A DNA stretch of 64,000 nt, from contig NZ_MCNV01000029.1 in NCBI RefSeq assembly GCF_001718195.1, forward strand, positions 1 to 64,000, written 5' to 3'. The notes beneath the pieces are model-generated. The model had not been told where the DNA came from, did no database searches, and saw only the letters and a list, made by a program, of their open reading frames with translations. The translations under genes and the position numbers were made by a program. Position 1 is the first letter of the stretch; each line of letters opens with the position of its first letter. This DNA comes from Paraburkholderia nodosa. GTDB lineage: Bacteria; Pseudomonadota; Gammaproteobacteria; Burkholderiales; Burkholderiaceae. Below are positions 61,231 through 64,000 of this stretch, piece after piece.

Positions 61231-63267
61231 GAACCCACCTCGAACGCAGCCGGTGGAATTCAGTACGTTCCATACAACCGCCTTTGCCTGTCATCCCTGA
61301 ACGTTCGCAAGAAAGCGCCGACCGGCATCGAAGCCCTGGCCGAAACCATTGGCGAAAAAGGCTTGATGCAGAACCTCGTCGTGCATGAAATGAAGGGCCG
61401 CGCGAAGTTGCCGAAACTTGGCGTATGCGCGGGCCAGCGCCGCCTGGCTGCACTCGACCTTTTGGTTGAGCAGGGGCGGATTACTAAAGACTACGAAGTA
61501 CCTGTCCTGATCGTCAGCGAGGGCGAAGCCGTCGCCGCGTCGCTAATCGAAAACCGCGAACGTGAGGCGATGCATCTGGCGGATGAGTGCGTGGCATTCC
61601 GGCTGCTGATGGAGGAAGGAAAGAGCGTGGCGCATATCGCAGCGCTGTTCGCGGTGCCGGATGTTGCGGTACGCCGCGCGCTGAAAATCGCCAACCTTTC
61701 GCCGTCACTGCTCGACCTGTTGCGTAATGACAGGCTCGACTACGAACAGGCGAAGGTGCTGGCCCTGGCTGATGACCGCGCGACGCAGGAACGCGTATGG
61801 GGCGAAGCCGTCAATAGCTGGCAGCGCCGACCGGACGAGTTGCGCAAGGCCATCACGCTCGCGGCAATCGATGCACGCGAAAGCGCCCTGGCGCGGTTTG
61901 TTGGCCTGGACGCCTACGAGGCGGCAGGCGGACGCGTGAGGCGCGACCTGTTCAGCGACGACGCAAACGCGGGATACCTGGAAGATGCCGAACTGTTGCA
62001 CCGGCTCGCAACGGAACGGCTGATCGAGCTATCCCAGGCGGTCGGAAGGGAAGGCTGGCAATGGATCGAGGCACGGACGCAATACCCGGCGATGGAGATC
62101 CTGCGTTGTGGCCGGATCGGCTCGACCACCCGCAAGCCGACGAAGGACGAGAAAGCCGAACTGGCCGCGCTCACCGCAACGACCGACGCCGCTCAGGCCG
62201 CGCTAAACGCGTACAACGACGAGGACGGTGAGCCGGACGAAGAACGGGGCGAGCGTCTGGAGGCTGAGGCCACGGCGGCGACGTTTGCCGTGGACCAGTA
62301 CGCGGAGCGCTTCGAGGCGTTCGACCCGGAAGAGATGAAGCAGGCAGGCGCATATGTCTATCTCGATGACGAGGGCCGAGTCTGTATTGAGCGGGGGCTG
62401 GTGCGACGCGAGGAGGCACCGACTGCGCAGGCACGCGCAACGCACGCGGTGAGCGCAGGTGCGGCGCGCGCACCGAAGGAGCGTCCGTTGCACGGAGAGA
62501 AGCTGTGCAAACGATTGACCGCGCACCGTACCGCCGCCGTCCAGATCGAGCTTGCGCAGCAACCGACCGTAGCCCTTGCTGTGCTGATGCAGCGCATGAT
62601 TCCGGTCGTTTTCGATGACGTGTACGGGCGCGCGTATTTGGACTACGCGGTCAGGATCGACGTGCACACGACGCGCGAGGCGCTGGTATCGAATGCCGAC
62701 GACATGGGCGAGAGCGTGGCCTGGGAGGCACTGGAAGGCGAACGCGAGAAGTGGTCACGCATGCTGCCCAGGCGCGCGGCAGACCTGCTGCCATGGCTGC
62801 TGGAACAGGGCGAGGACGTGCTGTCGAATCTCTTCGCGTTCTGCGTGGCGGCGACGGTGGACGGGATCAGCAGCGCAGACCGCCCGCACGCGGTGAACGA
62901 GATCTCGAACACGCTTGCGGTGGATCTTTCGCGCTACTGGAAGCCGACGCGCTCCGGGTATTTCGAACACGTGGCGAAAGACCGGATTGCTGCCGTTGTG
63001 GGCGAAAGCGTATCGCCCCAGGCGGCAAGCGAAGTGCGCGGCATGAAGAAGGACGCTGCAGCGACGACGGCGGAACTTCGCATGACGGACTCGGGCTGGC
63101 TGCCGGAAGTGCTGCGTAACCGGGAGGTACCGGAGCGCGTCACGTACGGCTACCACGAGGATGACGAGGAGGAATACGACGAAAACGGCGACGCCGCTGC
63201 AGCCGAAGCGGACGGAGTGTCCGAAGCGCAGGCCTCGCCTGGCGAGGAGGAAGACGCGCCGTACTGA
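61225..63267 (+). CDS. Large ParB/RepB/Spo0J-domain protein
   Basis: A 680-residue protein. The ParB domain (about 10-115) has YNRLCLSSLNVRKKAPTGIE, LAETIGEKGLMQNLVVHEMK, VCAGQRRLAALDLLVEQGRI and ASLIENREREAMHLADE. A helix-turn-helix follows (KSVAHIAALFAVPDVAVRRA). The long C-terminal part (about 230-680), with an acidic end (HEDDEEEYDENGD), is not part of a partition ParB. Such proteins are common on plasmids and ICEs beside ardB and DUF932 genes; some are thought to act as nucleases or regulators. A true parAB pair exists elsewhere in the window, so partition is unlikely. A terminator follows. Confidence 0.85.
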   Translation: MTEPTSNAAGGIQYVPYNRLCLSSLNVRKKAPTGIEALAETIGEKGLMQNLVVHEMKGRAKLPKLGVCAGQRRLAALDLLVEQGRITKDYEVPVLIVSEGEAVAASLIENREREAMHLADECVAFRLLMEEGKSVAHIAALFAVPDVAVRRALKIANLSPSLLDLLRNDRLDYEQAKVLALADDRATQERVWGEAVNSWQRRPDELRKAITLAAIDARESALARFVGLDAYEAAGGRVRRDLFSDDANAGYLEDAELLHRLATERLIELSQAVGREGWQWIEARTQYPAMEILRCGRIGSTTRKPTKDEKAELAALTATTDAAQAALNAYNDEDGEPDEERGERLEAEATAATFAVDQYAERFEAFDPEEMKQAGAYVYLDDEGRVCIERGLVRREEAPTAQARATHAVSAGAARAPKERPLHGEKLCKRLTAHRTAAVQIELAQQPTVALAVLMQRMIPVVFDDVYGRAYLDYAVRIDVHTTREALVSNADDMGESVAWEALEGEREKWSRMLPRRAADLLPWLLEQGEDVLSNLFAFCVAATVDGISSADRPHAVNEISNTLAVDLSRYWKPTRSGYFEHVAKDRIAAVVGESVSPQAASEVRGMKKDAAATTAELRMTDSGWLPEVLRNREVPERVTYGYHEDDEEEYDENGDAAAAEADGVSEAQASPGEEEDAPY

Positions 63268-63303
63268 GCGCGCGTCGCGCGCATTCGAGTAGTCCACACG
63301 AAG

Positions 63304-63332
63304 CCGTCCGGATGGAAGTCCGGGCGGTTTTT
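63304..63332 (+). terminator. Rho-independent terminator after the ParB-like gene
   Basis: CCGTCCGGA and TCCGGGCGG pair (with one G-T) across a 6-base loop and are followed by TTTTT. It lies 36 bases after the stop codon. Confidence 0.85.
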
Positions 63333-63369
63333 CATTGCACGTGCGAATGCAGGGTCAAATTACCGGCGC

Positions 63370-63957
63370 TCATGCCGGTTGGTCTTTTTCGGGGGGCACC
63401 GGGTCGAACGGGTTGGGCCAGTACTGTTTGACCTTGGCATCTGCGCGCGCTATGCGTTGTTCGTGCGTCAACAGGTGTTTCTGCTCAAGCGTCAGTTCTG
63501 CGGTGAGCCAGTCGTCGGGCAGCTTTGCACCGACAGGCGCAATCGGGCGCCGCTCACGCACCGCGGGGCGCGCGGCCGCCACAGCCGGGGCCACGCCAGT
63601 TTCACTGTCGGGCACACCGCGTTCGGCTGCTACCGGGTTAGCCGCCTGCCTTGGCACGTCTGCGGGAGCGCGACTGACTGCCGGGCCAGTTTCCGCCTGT
63701 GGCGCGCGCGTGAGGCGGGACACGATGCCCCGTTCGCGCCGGATTCTTTTGAGTGTCAGAGCAAAGGTCTGATAGGTGAAGACGAGTCCGGTTGCGGCGA
63801 GTTCCTGGATGATCGCGGCGTACCGGACGCCCGAGCGAATGGCACGTTCAACGCTCTCGAACACGTCGCGAAGCTGGGCGGTCTTGGACCGGCCATCGGA
63901 CGAAGCCGCGAGGGTGTCGAGGCGTTGCGCGCGTTGTACCGCAATCAGGGCGTCCAT
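63370..63957 (-). CDS. TraK-like DNA-binding protein
   Basis: A 195-residue protein. The N-terminal 75 residues (VFESVERAIRSGVRYAAIIQ then ELAATGLVFTYQTFALTLKR) resemble the DNA-binding part of TraK/StbA-type proteins of IncP plasmids, which bind oriT or stability sites. The middle is Pro/Ala-rich and the C-terminal 50 residues are unassigned. ATG 63957 is the only good start seen. It lies about 20 kb from the transfer operon in this window. Assignment is by pattern only and moderately sure. Confidence 0.55.
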   Translation of the reverse strand: MDALIAVQRAQRLDTLAASSDGRSKTAQLRDVFESVERAIRSGVRYAAIIQELAATGLVFTYQTFALTLKRIRRERGIVSRLTRAPQAETGPAVSRAPADVPRQAANPVAAERGVPDSETGVAPAVAAARPAVRERRPIAPVGAKLPDDWLTAELTLEQKHLLTHEQRIARADAKVKQYWPNPFDPVPPEKDQPA

Positions 63958-64000
63958 TTTGAGCGCTCACGTCAGGGGGAACGGACACAGTATGCCGCGA

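Noticed and set aside
61225..63267. Second plasmid partition ParB
   Set aside because: No ParA partner, a very long C-terminal part, and antirestriction neighbours; a proper parAB is at 52.2-54.4 kb.
1..64000. tRNA or rRNA genes
   Set aside because: None recognised by eye; a covariance scan would be needed to exclude a tRNA fully.

Overview
The window reads as part of a large, GC-rich conjugative plasmid or megaplasmid from a Burkholderiaceae bacterium of the Paraburkholderia, Caballeronia or Burkholderia kind. The host call rests on overall codon use, several H-NS proteins of the Burkholderia type (one with a lysine/alanine tail), imuA fragments, and the mix of accessory genes. This is inference; no rRNA or tRNA gene was recognised that would fix it. 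A replication origin, partition genes and centromere, and a near-complete transfer region all lie within 64 kb, so the plasmid nature is well supported.

Positions 1-22 kb are accessory and much rearranged. They hold a partial acyl-CoA dehydrogenase-type gene, a MarR-like regulator, an H-NS gene split by an IS1111-type insertion sequence, a GSU2403-type nucleotidyltransferase behind large palindromes, and a GntR regulator with an SLC13 permease and a DUF3604 PHP-like protein. A truncated IS110 transposase, three more H-NS-family genes, a DUF6283 protein, a RES/Xre toxin-antitoxin pair, a BrnT/BrnA pair and two imuA 5' fragments behind LexA boxes follow. Long stretches (7.0-8.8 kb, for example) carry no convincing gene.

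Positions 22-43.3 kb form the transfer region, all on the minus strand. Reading in the direction of transcription it has two small unknown proteins, virB1, virB2, virB3, a 69-residue P-loop-like protein, virB4, virB5, virB6, a lipoprotein that may be an exclusion factor, virB7 to virB11, virD4, a large DUF5710/LPD7 protein, an StbB-like ATPase, a coiled-coil membrane protein, a TrbM-like protein, a MobC-like protein and the relaxase. Short gaps and stop/start overlaps suggest one long transcription unit. An Xre-type regulator sits just beyond its promoter end.

Positions 44-51 kb are cargo: pxpA, a TRAP-type binding protein, a LuxR-type regulator overlapping a GGDEF-EAL protein, and a vapBC pair broken by frameshifts.

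Positions 51.7-56.9 kb are the replication and partition core. Five 19-bp palindromes (candidate parS) lie downstream of parB and parA. These are followed by an iteron-rich origin with a DnaA box and a Rep_3-type initiator with its own promoter. Positions 57-64 kb hold a small HTH protein, a roughly 205-bp tandem repeat in five copies, and an operon with ardB, a DUF932 gene, an unknown gene and a DUF3717 gene. That operon diverges from a large ParB-like gene, with duplicated leaders and palindromes between them. A TraK-like gene ends the window.

The finding most worth checking is the non-coding end of the IS1111-type element. It contains two short stretches that match the two halves of the H-NS site into which it inserted, as expected of a bridge RNA (seekRNA) target loop.
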